From Chamaelirium japonicum (taxonomy: Eukaryota; Streptophyta; Magnoliopsida; Liliales; Melanthiaceae), in assembly GCA_947650365.1 (NCBI GenBank), contig OX393557.1, positions 5,246,464 to 5,310,463 on the forward strand: a stretch of 64,000 bases of DNA, read 5' to 3'. Shown one piece after another: positions 22,438 to 34,255 of this stretch (position 1 is the first letter of the stretch; every line of letters starts with the position of its first letter). The notes under the pieces are model-generated. The model did not search any database and had not been told where the DNA came from. It saw only the letters and a program-made list of their open reading frames with translations. The position numbers and the translations under genes are program-made.

Positions 22438-25400
22438 TGTTAAGTGTCCAATTAATGCATTTTATCGCTTATTTCTTACTGCATTATCATCGCTTTTCTA
22501 TGTAAAACTTTTCATATACTCGTAAAGCGTATCAGTTTCTTTGCACCACTGCATAGTAGACTTTATTACGGACATAACAGTGTATTGGTTCTCACTCATA
22601 CGATACATGCATGAAAAATACGGAGCCCGGAAGTCCAAATTATTCTTTTTATCGATAAATGCACTGTAACCTTACACTCGTTATTTCATGTGTGTTTTTC
22701 AGGGAACTGACCAGGTACTCGACGCAGTCAGATAGGAGGCATCATGATCGAGCGATGGATAGTCTCACGATAATTCAATGGAGGATGCACAGCCCGTTTG
22801 GAGGCCCTTGTGAAGAATGGTGCATAAAAGAATAGTTGCAAAAAGTCGACTGAGATGACATCACTGACTCAACACATTGCTAGCATCGGATAAATGGAGG
22901 AAGATTACGCGCAAGAGAATGGCCTGACATTGGATGTGGTCGCTGGCTCAGATGGTTCGAAAGGGGATGGAGCTCGCAAAGGATAATCACCGACATCATT
23001 CTACATGTCTAGTTCAGACTCTATCTTGCATCGCACCCAACGAGCTCCCGTCCCCAACTTAGCACGATTGCACCCATGCATGCAGCCCAATATGCAACAC
23101 CATCACAGTCATCCGTTACAATTCAAATCCCCTGCATGAGCTCAGCTAGTCGAGTCCCGTCCTCATAAATTCACTCTTACTCGTCCGATCGCATCGCATC
23201 CGTCTAGTTCATAACCCTTGCATGCAGATCACAGCCGTCCGTGTACTCCCTCACTCACATGCAGCCGTCCCTTTATTTTTGAATCCATGTACATCATTTA
23301 CTCTCACTCTCTTCTAACCAATCACAGCCACCCGATGGCCTAGCTAGTCCCATGCATTAGTTCCCTCTAAACCGATCCAGCTGCCCCAATTACAGCCGTC
23401 CGCACCTATCTCCCTCATTACCGCTCCTTCCTCATATCTCTCTAACTGACTCTCTCTCTAAAACCCAATCGCGAGACCCTTATGCGGCCATGCATCAGCA
23501 TCACAGCCGTCCGGTAACTGAGCACCATTCGATCCTCTCTCTCTCACCGAGCCATGCACGCAACAGCCCCGACCCGATCGCATCCCGTTTCTCTCTCTAT
23601 TCACTCTCACCTGCGATCTTCTCTCTCTAGTCCGCACAACTCTCTCTCCTCCTAGAAAGGTGGCGATTCTCTCTCATCCGATATCCCTCATTCTCTCTCT
23701 ATCAAACCGAATCCCAGCCGCCCAGCTTCTCTTCTCTCCCCGTTTTTCTCTCTAATTCCGGACGTCTCTCTCTCTCCCTTGCCTGATCTGTAACCACCCC
23801 CGGATCATCACATCACAGCCGTCCCTTAGAGCTAATGCACCCATGTATGCATGCAAAAGTTCTGAGAGCCCACCGGACGTCCCTCTCTCATCCCCGACCC
23901 GACCGCCTCCTTTCTCTCTCTCGGATTCTCTCCTCCTTGAATCTCTCTCTCTCTTCCTACTTTCTCTCCTCCTACAAACCAGCCGCCCAGCATCACAACC
24001 GAACTTCTCTCCTCTCTCTTTCCTTATCTCTCTCTATCCCGTTCTCTTCTCTCTCTTCCTACTCTCTCTCAAGACCGAAGCCCTCTTCTCTATATAGGGG
24101 CCGGACCATCACCTCATCACCAACCAGGCCGGACTTTTATCATAACACCATCTCCCACCATTAGCCCGAGCTTCACCATCTTCCACCACCTAAGCCCGAA
24201 CTTCATCATCGACCAATCCCCATCGTCCTCCATTCATAACCCCGGATCCATCATCTTCCTTCCGCCAAGCTCGAAACTCGAGCGACCGTTCATCGTTGCC
24301 GAAGTCACGCCATACACCGTCATCCTTGCCGTGGAAGCCCATCTCGAAGCACATCGTCATCAACGCACCTGGACCATCGTCTCCGAGCCACGCTTCATCC
24401 TTGCCGAAGTCACGCCGTCATCGTCGCATATCGTCATCATCGCCAGAAGCCGTCATCCACGCTCATCAACCTTCGTATCGTCATTAATGGAGTTTGCTTG
24501 CCCTTATGTTTTTCTGTTAAATTCTATGAACATGCGCGGCTAAACCCCTAGCTAAGGCTATGGGGGATGCCTTGTAGGATGCTATGTTTTTTATTTGATC
24601 AATGATAATTAAGGCTTAATTTTCGTATGATTGAATCTTATATGGATGACACTGCCTGATGATGTATGTTATTTTGCTTGCACATTCGTTTGATTCCGTA
24701 TTTACTCCGGGCATACGGGTTGCTTATGAATCCCTGTGGTAAGATAGCACTAGCGTAACGAGTCTCTCGTCATATGAGTTTCAATCTATTTTCGTATGTT
24801 GGATGCTTATCACTAGAAATCGATGTATGTGTACAAGTCCTTTTGATTGCACATCGACTCCGGGCATGTGCAATGCTTAAAGACCTCTGTAGCATACGTC
24901 CGAACTTAATCTTCATGATATCCTCGTACAAATTATCGATCAAAAGAATACATAATAAACTACTAGGTTGAACCCAGATGCCTTAGCCTCATATCCATCG
25001 TAACCTCCTTTAATTAATTGCAATATTTAGTTCTATTTAATTTAGTAACGTAGTTTCATCATTCGTGCTCCACTCTCAGTGGAAAACCCTGATTTGTACT
25101 CACGCTCACGCACTTCCATTGCACTAGTTCCCATTAGTCCTTCAGTCCCTGTGGAATCGACCTCGGACTCACCGAGATTACTACTTCGCTACACACCCTA
25201 TACTTGGGGTTAAATTGCACTTTTTAGTCCCTTAATTAGGACTACTTAAAGTTGTAGCAAGTTTTTGGCGCCGTTGCCGGGGATTGCAACGGACGAATAG
25301 GAACTTCGCATCCACGTTTTTCTTTTTAGTCTTTGCTTTCTCTTTGCATTCAATATACTAAGCACTTCTTTTCTTTCTTTTCAGGTAAAAAAAAACAAAC

Positions 25401-25786
25401 AAACAAAAAAGATCTGAATATTGGAAGCGGAGTCGACCGTTGATTGCGAAGGAGTACTGCGCGCTTGCCTAAATAAAGATCTGTTTATTCCTGGTACACT
25501 CGTTCCTTAAATTCTCTGTATTCGCTATCTCGCATCAACTTACGCTCTCGTGGGAAAGCTCGGCACATACGTCTCAGTGTAGGCGTATGTGTGTCTAGTC
25601 TGTTATCCCCTTCAAACGAAAGCGTTCGTATAGAAGGCTCTAGGTGGTGCATACATTTGATTGCAAACCCTTGACTTACCTTTTGCCTCTGCATCTTTGT
25701 GTATGTCCTTGTGGTATCGGGATCATACACAAAGATTAAGTAGAACTGAATCTGAACCAAATCTGTCTAAAAACCATTCTGAAAAT

Positions 25787-27065
25787 ATGGCTGATAACGA
25801 AAATGATGTAGGAAGTAATCATGACAATAATGAAGTTCAAAATAATCCAGTAATCCGATCTCTTCGAGATTACTTAATACCGGCTAGATCTAGTACACCA
25901 TCGTGCATCGTGTTGCCTGCAACTGATGCAAATCAATTTGAACTAAAACCTGGTGTAATCCAATTGCTCCCTCGATTCCATGGCCTTGAATCTGAAGATC
26001 CATATCTTCACCTAAAAGAATTTGATGATATATGTGCCACCTTGGTATTTCGAAACGTCTCTGAAGATGCAATTAGATTACGCCTCTTTCCCTTTTCGCT
26101 GAAAGAAAAGGCCAAATCTTGGCTCCATGCTTTAAGGTCACAATCTATAGCAACTTGGGCCGAGATGAGCCGAGAGTTCTTAAAGAAATTTTTTCCCACT
26201 CACAAAACCAATGCACTACGTAGGCACATCATGAGCTACTCCCAAAAGGAGGGTGAATCATTCTATCAGTGTTGGGAGAGATATAAGGATCTGCTCCTTA
26301 AATGTCCTCACCATGGTTTTGAGATGTGGAGGACTGTCAGTTTTTTCTATGATGGTCTAACACCCCATATACGTCAATTAGTTGAAACCATGTGCAATGG
26401 GGAGTTTATGGCCAAGAACCCTGATGAGGCATGGGACTTCTGTGAGTCCCTAGCCGAAAATGCCCAACAATGGGAATTATCAGAGAAAACTGAGAAATCC
26501 ACTCCTACTAAGGGAGGGATTTATCAACTAAGAGAAGAAGCTGATTTGAATGCTAAAATGACAAATCTTACTAGGAAAGTAGAAGCAATTAAGCTTGTTA
26601 AAAGACCTAACTCTTCTAACCTAATGGCAAGCACGGTATGTGCATTATGTGAGAGCCCTTTTCACACAGCTCAAGAATGTCCATCCATACCTGCTTTCCA
26701 AGAATTAATGGTTGAATAATCGAACTCAGTCAATACTTATCAAAGACCCTTTAGTTCCCCATATTCCAATACCTACAATCCTAATTAGAGGAACCATCCA
26801 AACTTTAGCTGGAGACATGGACCCTCTGCTAATGAATCTCAAGGGAATTCTTCTCAAACTCCTTATGTGCCACCACATAAGAAAACCCTTGAAGAGACAT
26901 TGCAGCAATTCATGGAAGGTCAATCCTAGATTAATCAAAATACAAAACAAACCTTGCAAGAGCTTAAAACATCGGTCGATAGAATTGAATCACAACTTAA
27001 TGTTAGGGAAAAAGGAACTTTTCCAGCCCAACCGTTTCCTAATCCTAAAAGCCAACATGAAGTAG
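25787..27065 (+). pseudogene. Athila-like gag region (fossil)
   Basis: The reading begins MADNENDVGS and contains the Athila gag pattern: IQLLPRFHGLESEDPYLHL, LRLFPFSLKEKAKSWLHAL, FFPTHKT and ESFYQCWERYKDLL. A CX2C-type finger (CALCESPFHTAQEC) lies near 26638-26680. The region is broken. Confidence 0.8.
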
Positions 27066-28590
27066 GATCCTCTAGTATGTCAAAGCCTATGTCAAATTCT
27101 TCCAACTCCCGAGCTGAGCATGCTAAATCTATCACCACCCTTAGAAGTGGAAAAATCATTGATAAAGAAATTCCACCGAAGGTTGACAGACCTGTGAAAA
27201 ATCTTAATGATAAGGGTGAAGAAGAAACTAGCAATGCGGAACCTGATGAAGAGCCTTTGCCTAAATATAAACCAGTTGCCCCATTCCCTCACAGATTGCT
27301 GGCAACTAAAAAGGGGGCAACTAACCAAGAAATCTTAGACATCTTCAAACAAGTAAAGATCAATATCCCCTTGCTAGATGCAATTAAGCAAATTCCATCC
27401 TATGCGAAATTTCTCAAAGACCTTTGCACTATAAAGCGAAATCTTTATGTACAAAAAAAGGCTTTTCTGACAGAACAAGTTAGTGCCATCTTAAAGCACA
27501 ACACCCCACCCAAGTACAAAGATCCTGGTTGTCCTACAATATCTTGCATCATAGGAAACTCCCGGATCGAGCAAGCTTTACTTGACTTAGGGGCTAGTGT
27601 CAATTTACTGCCCTATTCGGTATACGAGCAGTTGGGCCTTGGTGAACTAAAACCCACCAAGGTCACTCTTCAACTTGTTGATCGCTCTGTTCGAATACCG
27701 AGAGGGATCGTTGAAGATGTTCTTGTCTAAGTTGATAAAGTCTACTTTCCAGTAGATTTTATCGTTTTGGACACTCAACCTGTCACGAATAGTACAACTG
27801 CAATTCCAGTCATTCTTGGTCGCCCATTCTTGGCAACTTCCAATGCTTTGATCAATTGTCGAAATGGGATGATGAAGCTCTCTTTTGGAAATATGACCAT
27901 AGATTTTAATATCTTCAATATTTGCAAACAACCTGGTGATGAAAATGAAGATGGTGAAGTCCACGAGATGAATTTGATTGACACAATCACGGAGGATACA
28001 TTCGTCCCTTCCCTTTCTTCTGATCAAACCTTTAGAGGCCTGTCTAGCTCACTTCGCGGGAATAGATGAGAATGAGATATTTGAAGAAGTCAATGCCTTA
28101 TTAGATTCAACTGCATTGCTGGATACAGAAAAATGGAAGGCACGTTTCGAAGAGTTGCCCCCAAGCAATAATACTCCTCTTCCATCTAGTGTCCAAGCAC
28201 CCAAACTTGAGTTGAAGCCCCTACCTTCTGAACTCAAATATGCTTATTTGGGTAAAGAAGATACATTCCCTGTGATCATCTCATCTGAACTCGATCAGGA
28301 TCAGGAATGCAAACTTTTGGATGTGTTAAAAGAGCATAGGAGTGCAATAGGTTGGACCATCGCTGATATTAAAGGAATTAGCCTTTCAATTTGCACCCAT
28401 AGGATCCACTTAGAAGATAATGCCAAAACATCTCGTGAACCACAAAGAAGGCTGAACCCTAATATGAAGGATGTGGTTCGGGCAGAAGTCTTAAAATTGC
28501 TCGATGTGGGTATCATATACCCTATTTCTGATAGTAGATGGGTCAGTCCAACCCAAGTTGCCCCTAAGAAGTCTGGAGTTACTGTAATCA
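26954..28590 (+). pseudogene. Athila-like protease and partial RT region (fossil)
   Basis: LLDLGASVNLLPYSVY and VILGRPFLAT mark the aspartic protease. GWTIADIKGIS, MKDVVRAEVLKLLDVGIIYPI and WVSPTQVAPKKSG mark the beginning of an Athila RT. The remainder of pol is absent from the window. Confidence 0.8.
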
Positions 28591-28595
28591 AGAAT

Positions 28596-29240
28596 TCAAT
28601 GCGGAGTCAATTAAGAAGTTCTGTACCAGTAACAACATCAAGCTATTCTTCTCTACACTGCGGTACCCTCAGAGCAACGGGCAAGCAGAGTCGACGAATC
28701 GTGCTATTCTGGACATACTGAAGAAGAAACTGGAGCAGAAGAAGGGATTGTGGGAAGAGGCTCTACCCGCTGTTCTATGGGCCTATCGGACGACACCGAA
28801 GCGACCGACGGGAGAGTCCCCGTTCAACCTTACCTATGGCTCCGAAGCAGTCCTGCCAACGGAAACCCTGGTCCCAACACAGCGAACAGTCGTAGCTGCC
28901 GACCCAGAGCTGAATGACGAACTCCTGCTCGATGGTCTAGACCTGCTGGAAGAGAAGAGGGAAAGAGCGAGAGCACGCTTAGCCAACTACCATTAGGCTA
29001 TCAAGAGGGCATATGACCGTAAAGTTAGAAGGCGGGTATTCAAACAAAGGGACCTGGTCATGCGGAAGGTCTTCGATAATACCAAGGAGCTGGGAAGTGG
29101 TAGTTGGGAGCTACCTGGGAAGGATCATACATCATCGATGGTATGGGAAATAATGGAGTCTACCGCCTGAAGACTCAAGACGGCGATGCACTAGCAAGGC
29201 CATAGAATGCCACCAATCTGCGTAAGTTCTACCAGGGTAG
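28596..29240 (+). pseudogene. Integrase C-terminal region of the Tat element (fossil)
   Basis: The text resumes as NAESIKKFCTSNNIKLFFST, YPQSNGQAESTNRAIL, LPAVLWAYRTTPKRPTGESP, which is the end of the integrase catalytic core, followed by the conserved C-terminal domain (VYRLKTQDGDA). It belongs to the outer element. Confidence 0.85.
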
Positions 29241-29350
29241 CTAAATGGGCGAGACGCTTGTAACCGTTTTGTAATTCCGGATCTATTCAATAAAGATGCA
29301 TTTGCTCAGCGTTCTTGTTTATGCGTGAGAATAATGGTTAACTAAGGCAA

Positions 29351-29790
29351 CCTAAACCAAGTGGTACATAACGCTCCGAGCGAGTTCTGCCACTTGGCCG
29401 ATTGGTCGACAGGTATCTACAAAGGGCATGATCGGCTGGTGAACACCTGGGAAGATCGGTCGACAGACCCCGCCGGGGTACGACCGGTTGATCAACCTAA
29501 ACCAAGTGATACGTAACACTCCGAGCGAGTTTTATCACTTGGCCGATCGGTCGACAGGACCCTGCGAAGGGCGAGACCGGTCGGTGAACACCTGGAAAGA
29601 TCGGTCGACAGACCCCGCCGGGGTACGACCGGTCAACCAACCTAAACCAAGTGGTACATAACACTCCGAGCGAGTTCTACCACTTGGCCGACCGGTCGAC
29701 AGGTCCCTGCGAAGGGCGTGACCGGCCGGTGAACACCTAGGAGGATCGGTCGATAGACCCCTCGGGGGTATGACCGATCGACCAACAAAA
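29351..29790 (+). repeat. Three 145-bp tandem repeats downstream of Tat integrase
   Basis: The units start at 29351, 29496 and 29641 with CCTAAACCAAGTGGTACATA, and contain GATCGGTCGACAGACC. They lie in the non-coding region between pol and the antisense ORF. Confidence 0.8.
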
Positions 29791-29841
29791 GCAAGGTAGG
29801 GTATATCACCCCCCGCTAATATAAGGGCCAGATTTTGGTCG

Positions 29842-29960
29842 CACGTCGTCGACGTGTAGTTATGCATGTCGTCGACGTGTAGTTATGTGCGTCGTCGACG
29901 TGTAGTCAAAGCACGAGAGCCAAATTTCAATGACATGTCGTCGACGTGTACTTAAGATGC
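29842..29960. repeat. Short GTCGTCGACGTGTAG repeats
   Basis: Four copies of a palindrome-containing GTCGTCGACGTGTA motif lie within about 120 bp, just before the 3' end of the antisense ORF. Confidence 0.7.
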
Positions 29961-30077
29961 AAGATCGATATAAGAAAGATTACAGCCATGACATTCAAAT
30001 AGATCACGCTAAAGGTCTCAATACAAACGAGAACGCGGATTTATTACATCACAAAATAAGACAGTAAGCGGGAGCGA

Positions 30078-31009
30078 TCAGTCGTCTCTCCCAGCTTTCC
30101 ACAGCCCCGGCGGGAGCTTGCTGTGCAGCTTCGCAACCTTCTTATGCCACCCCACCGCCTGTTCTTCAAGAAGCGACTTGCACTCTATGGATAAGTCCGT
30201 ATGCTGCTGAGCAAGCGCAGCCTTATGTGATGCTTCGATCTGGTCAAGGGAGGCCTTCAACACGGCGATTTCGGCTTCGTGAGCTGCTTTGGCGGCCTTG
30301 GCATCTGTTCGCTGCCTCCTGATCGCAGCGGCCTAGCCCCTGAACCGTTCCCACAGCCCGTCAATTCCTGCCTGAGCGGTATCCAGTGCTTCTTGAAACT
30401 CAAAGGGGTCATCAGCGTTTGCATGTGCGACTTCGAGCTGAGCCTGGACTGCAGCTAACTCTTCAGCATGAACCCGTCGAGCTTCTGCTAACTGAGCGCG
30501 TGTCTCTCTCAATTCCTACCGAGCAGCCCGCAGGGAGGCCTCAAGCTGCGCCATCCTTCGAGCACCCCCCTCGGCGACATGGCCGGCAATCGTAGCTACG
30601 CGACCGCTCATCTGACAAAAGTGGAAGAGATATGTACCAAAGAGTCAGGAGTGGAAACTACTACTGCAATCAAGCCTACAACGACTCGAAGACTTACCTC
30701 ATGAAGGTCGCCGAGCTGGCTCCGCCAGCTGAAACTGTCCATCCCAGTATCCTCTTCCTCCACCTGACGGGCAGAGAGCCCAAGGGAACGACGATGAGAG
30801 GTAGCTTCGGTAGCTCCGGGGGGAGAACTGGGAGGTGGCCCGGCGACGCCCCCCGAAGCAGAGGAGGAAGGTGAAGCCATGAAGTGCCAGATATCCGCGT
30901 GATCGAAAAGTGCAGCAATAGGGGCAGCAGTAGGCGCAGCAGTAGGAGCGCGGGGTGAAGCTCGCCCACGCGACCCCGCAGAGCTAGACGGCATGCTTGC
31001 TTACCCCAC

Positions 31010-31057
<48 letters not shown>

Positions 31058-32205
31058 AACTGGAAGACCTCTCGGATTCTTCTATCTCCACGTAATGTCT
31101 ACCCGTCGATGGCACGTCTTCTGACCAGTCGTTGGGGAGGGAACGAAGATCATCGCAAGCAGCTCATCGCGTGGCGGGAGCGGGAGCAGAGCGACCTTCA
31201 TCGTCGTCGCTGGAGGACTCACTTAGAAAGACGTGCCTCCTTGCCTTCCCTGCGGGTTCAGCTACTTTGCGAGCAGCTGGTTGCCTGTAGTCGCCCGCAG
31301 CCGCAGTCGACCTAGTGCGGCGCCTGAAGACCATGCAAAGTTTAGATACGGCTGTGTTTGGGTTGAAGCGTCTGACGGAGCTAACGTACCTGTCAGGAAG
31401 CTCCGAAGAGTAAGCAGAGGGCTCTTCTTCCCTACCGGACGTTGCTGGCTGCTTGCCCTTCTTGGGAGTAGTACTGTAAGACCTGACGACCGGGAGCTTC
31501 GGAAACAGCTGCCGCTAGTCGTCGTCGTTATGCGTCACCCTCTTAATCATTCGGTCCAACTCCGTCTCAACACCCTCAGGGCACTGAAGCTGCCTAAAGG
31601 GGTAGAAGTCCTCGATGGTCGCGGCGAGATGGGTGACTGGCCGAAATTTTGAAGCGACCCCTCCAGGGTCCTCTGACCACAATGGGGCACTCCTTCCAAC
31701 CCCTCACGGAGTCAGATAAGCCCCTGATGGGAGGGCGACTGCCCGCGCGTGCCTGCAGGCTGAAGTAGGAAAATACGCTGCCTGGCGTCATCTTGTAGTC
31801 CTTGACGAAATACTTCTTCAGAAGATACGCGACGCAGAGCTGCTACCCCGCCAGTTCTATTGCTTCCATACAGCGGAGAATCCTCCAGCCGTTGCCAGCT
31901 ATCTTGCCTAGAGACACTTTCATGTACTCCAGCAGGCGACCAGAGAAGCTTGCAAGGGGAAGCCGCATGCCGCAATGTAGCTAGCCAAGGGTGACGACAG
32001 TACGGTCACCATCTGACGGGTCCAAAGGACCGGTGGCGAAGGAGAGTGAGAACGCATCCGGAATATCGTAAGCTGCCCGGACGTCCTCCATCAGCGGGAA
32101 CTTCTTCGGCACGACGAACCAAGTGAAAGACATCTTCGGTGACAGCTCTCGGCGTGTATCCAAACGCAATTCCTTCGAACACGCGACTCCTCGGCTTGTA
32201 TCCAA
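30078..32205 (-). pseudogene. Antisense ORF of the Tat element (fossil)
   Basis: Minus-strand frames begin near 32205 (MSFTWFVVPKKFPLMEDVRA). They continue with a segment GMRLPLASF .. LLEYMKVSLGKIAGNGWRIL .. YKMTPGSVFSYFSLQ .. GWKECPIVVRGPW, which resembles the plant 'putative gypsy type transposon' family (PF04195). A Pro/Ser-rich linker (about 30994-30700) and a coiled-coil-like C-terminus ending at 30078 follow. Antisense ORFs between integrase and the 3' LTR are known in the Tat group. Function is unknown. The frame is broken. Confidence 0.65.
31014..31053. repeat. (GA)n microsatellite
   Basis: About 38 bases of pure GA repeat lie within the Tat antisense region. Confidence 0.9.
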
Positions 32206-32429
32206 AGGAAGCTACATGCAGCGAGTTATCAACCCAAACGAACCTTCAGCCGCAGAAGAGAAATCTGAAGCAGAGGAAGAAAATGAACCCTCGGGGTCCT
32301 ATTTATAGACAAAGTTGGAGCTAGAGAATGGGTTCGAATTTCGAGGAGGCGAGGTGGCGACGCCTGGTGACGCCATGTGGTAAAAAATCGGAAAAAGCCC
32401 AGACAGTTACTTGGAGTCCCTACAGCACC

Positions 32430-32620
32430 GGAACGAGGCTGGCACGTAAACCGAGCTGGGCACATAAACCGAGGTGGGCAGACAAACCGAGGCGGGCATG
32501 CAAACTGAGGCGGGCATGCAAACTAAGGCGTGCACGCAAATCAAGGCAGACATACAAATCGAGGTGGGCACACAAACCAAGGTGGGCATGCAAAATGAGG
32601 CTGCATGCAAATCGAGGCAA
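32430..32620. repeat. ~20-bp tandem repeats upstream of the Tat 3' LTR
   Basis: About ten degenerate units of GAGGTGGGCATGCAAACC lie between the start of the antisense ORF and the polypurine tract. They are positioned to be in the promoter region of the antisense ORF. Confidence 0.75.
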
Positions 32621-32670
32621 AGTGATCTTGACCGGGCGGGACCGAAGATCGTCCGGTCAGGAGGGGGTAT

Positions 32671-33856
32671 TGTGTGTACCCTCCCGATCGGCTGCGCAAA
32701 GAAACGAGGAAGGAGTGGGGGGGGGTCGACCACGCAACAACCCCCCATCCTGCCTAGGTCGGTCGGTCATCAGACAAAGGGGAGCAACAACCCCCCCTCC
32801 TGCCTCGGTCGGCCGGTCATCAGACAAAGGGGGGGCAACATCCCACCCCCCTCCTGCCTCGGTCGGCCGGTCATCAGACAAAGGGGGGCAACAGCCCCCC
32901 CCCCCTTCCTGCCTCGATCGGTCGGTCATCATACAAAGGGGGGGCAACAGCCCCCCCCCCCCTCCTGCCTCGGTCGGCCGGTCATCAGACAAAGGGGGGC
33001 AACAACCCCCCCTTCCTGCCTCGGTCAGCCGATCATCAAACAAAGGGGGGCAACAGCCCCCCCCCCCTTCCTTCCTTCCTCGGTCAGCCGGTCATCAGAC
33101 AAAAGGGGGCAACAGCCCCCCCTCCTCCTTCCTCGGTCGGCCGGTCATCTGACAACAAAGGGGGGGGTCGGCTGCGCAACACCCCCCCTTTATATTTCTT
33201 TCCTCCTCGGTCGGCCGTGCAACAAGCCGAGGTACGATGCGGCAGTTGAACCCGGAGATCTCGGAGGCTACGGGGATCTGATTATGCTCCGAGATTCCTG
33301 GCCAAAGTGACCGAGCGTCGACCGCGCGCCACGTCTTCATTACCGTGGCGGTTGAGCTCATTGCGGGGACACGTCGTCTACCCGTTTTTCGCGGAGCGCC
33401 ATAACCGTCACCCCACCACTATAAAAGGGGACCTACCCCTTCAGCAAGAGGGGGAGAAGAATTCTGGAGGAGACACTGCCCGTTTTGTCCCGGAATTCAT
33501 GGAGCTGCGGAGGTCGGTCGGACAGTAGTCAGAGGCTGTCTGCGGAGGTCGGTCGGTAGCCAGATACTGTCTGCAGTGATCGGTAGTCAGACGCTGCCTG
33601 CGGCAGTCGGTAGTCTGAGTGAAACTGCAGAGGTTGGTAGTTTGGGAGACCGGTCCTCGGGGTGTGTAATTGGGGTTAAGGTGAGAGATTGTAACCGAAG
33701 GAATTGTTTTAGTGCATTCTCGCCCCACCCGTGGTTTTTTCTCCTTCGACGTTGCGAAGGGGTTTTTTCACGTAACTACCGTCTTCTCTCTTCTCTTTGG
33801 CTTGTTGGATTGTGCTTGCCACCCGAACCGCCCGGTTCGACTAAAAACCCCCCACA
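32671..33856 (+). repeat. 3' LTR of the Tat element
   Basis: It is the same LTR as at 16281-17546, preceded by the purine tract CAGGAGGGGGTAT and followed by the target duplication CTCTG. Its G/C tandem block has eight units. Confidence 0.9.
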
Positions 33857-33861
33857 CTCTG

Positions 33862-34255
33862 TGAGCTGGATTTTCCAGATGTGAGCTTGTCCATGAATTA
33901 ACTTTTCCAATTTCGTGCATTTCATAAATTTTACATCAACTAACAGTAACTTATTCATGTTACAATAGTAGTATTTTTAGAAACTCATATATTCTTGATT
34001 TTTTTTTGGTCTCTTCATCCATGAAAATTCTAGATGCCTTTGCATATAAATGTAGCAAATTTTTACTACTTTTCTAGTCTATATACCTAGATTTTCTATT
34101 TTTACTACTATTCTATCTCGTGACAGTGGCCCATCTTACCTCTAGCTTTACCCAAATCTTGATCCGAACTTAAATTTATGCTCTAGGTCCAAATCCTTTA
34201 TTCCTTTCCACATTTAGATCTAGACTTCTAGGGTATTAACCTTTAGGGGCTACTT
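33862..34255. other. AT-rich flank of the gypsy insertion, no gene seen
   Basis: It continues the sequence interrupted at 16280. No exon, RNA gene or transposon end was recognised. Confidence 0.4.

Larger units (their letters stand above)
22438..28595 (+). mobile_element. Athila-like gypsy element nested in the Tat element (fossil, incomplete)
   Basis: It interrupts the Tat pol. A long LTR-like region begins TGTTAAGTGTCC at 22438 and ends ..GTAGCA at about 25259, followed by the strong primer-binding site TGGCGCCGTTGCCGGGG at 25265. Gag, protease and the beginning of RT follow. The element stops near 28595, where Tat integrase sequence resumes; no second LTR is present, so it is a truncated copy broken in a few further places. 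At about 2.8 kb the LTR is long for Athila and may itself hold other sequence. A TATA box (TCTATATAGGGG) lies near 24090. Confidence 0.75.
16281..33856 (+). mobile_element. Ty3/gypsy element of the Tat lineage (fossil, with nested insertion)
   Basis: Its LTRs are 16281-17546 and 32671-33856, bordered by the exact 5-bp duplication CTCTG (16276-16280 and 33857-33861). A primer-binding-like TGGCGTTGTCTGTGGGA lies at 17551, and a purine tract ends just before 32671. Order of parts: gag, protease, reverse transcriptase and RNase H, the nested Athila-like element (22438-28595), integrase end, tandem repeats, antisense ORF, 3' LTR. The antisense ORF and primer site place it in the Tat lineage. The LTRs differ at about two dozen sites in roughly 640 bp outside the repeat block, by eye, so the insertion is perhaps 1-2 million years old at the commonly used grass rate. 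The coding part is broken in several places. Confidence 0.9.
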
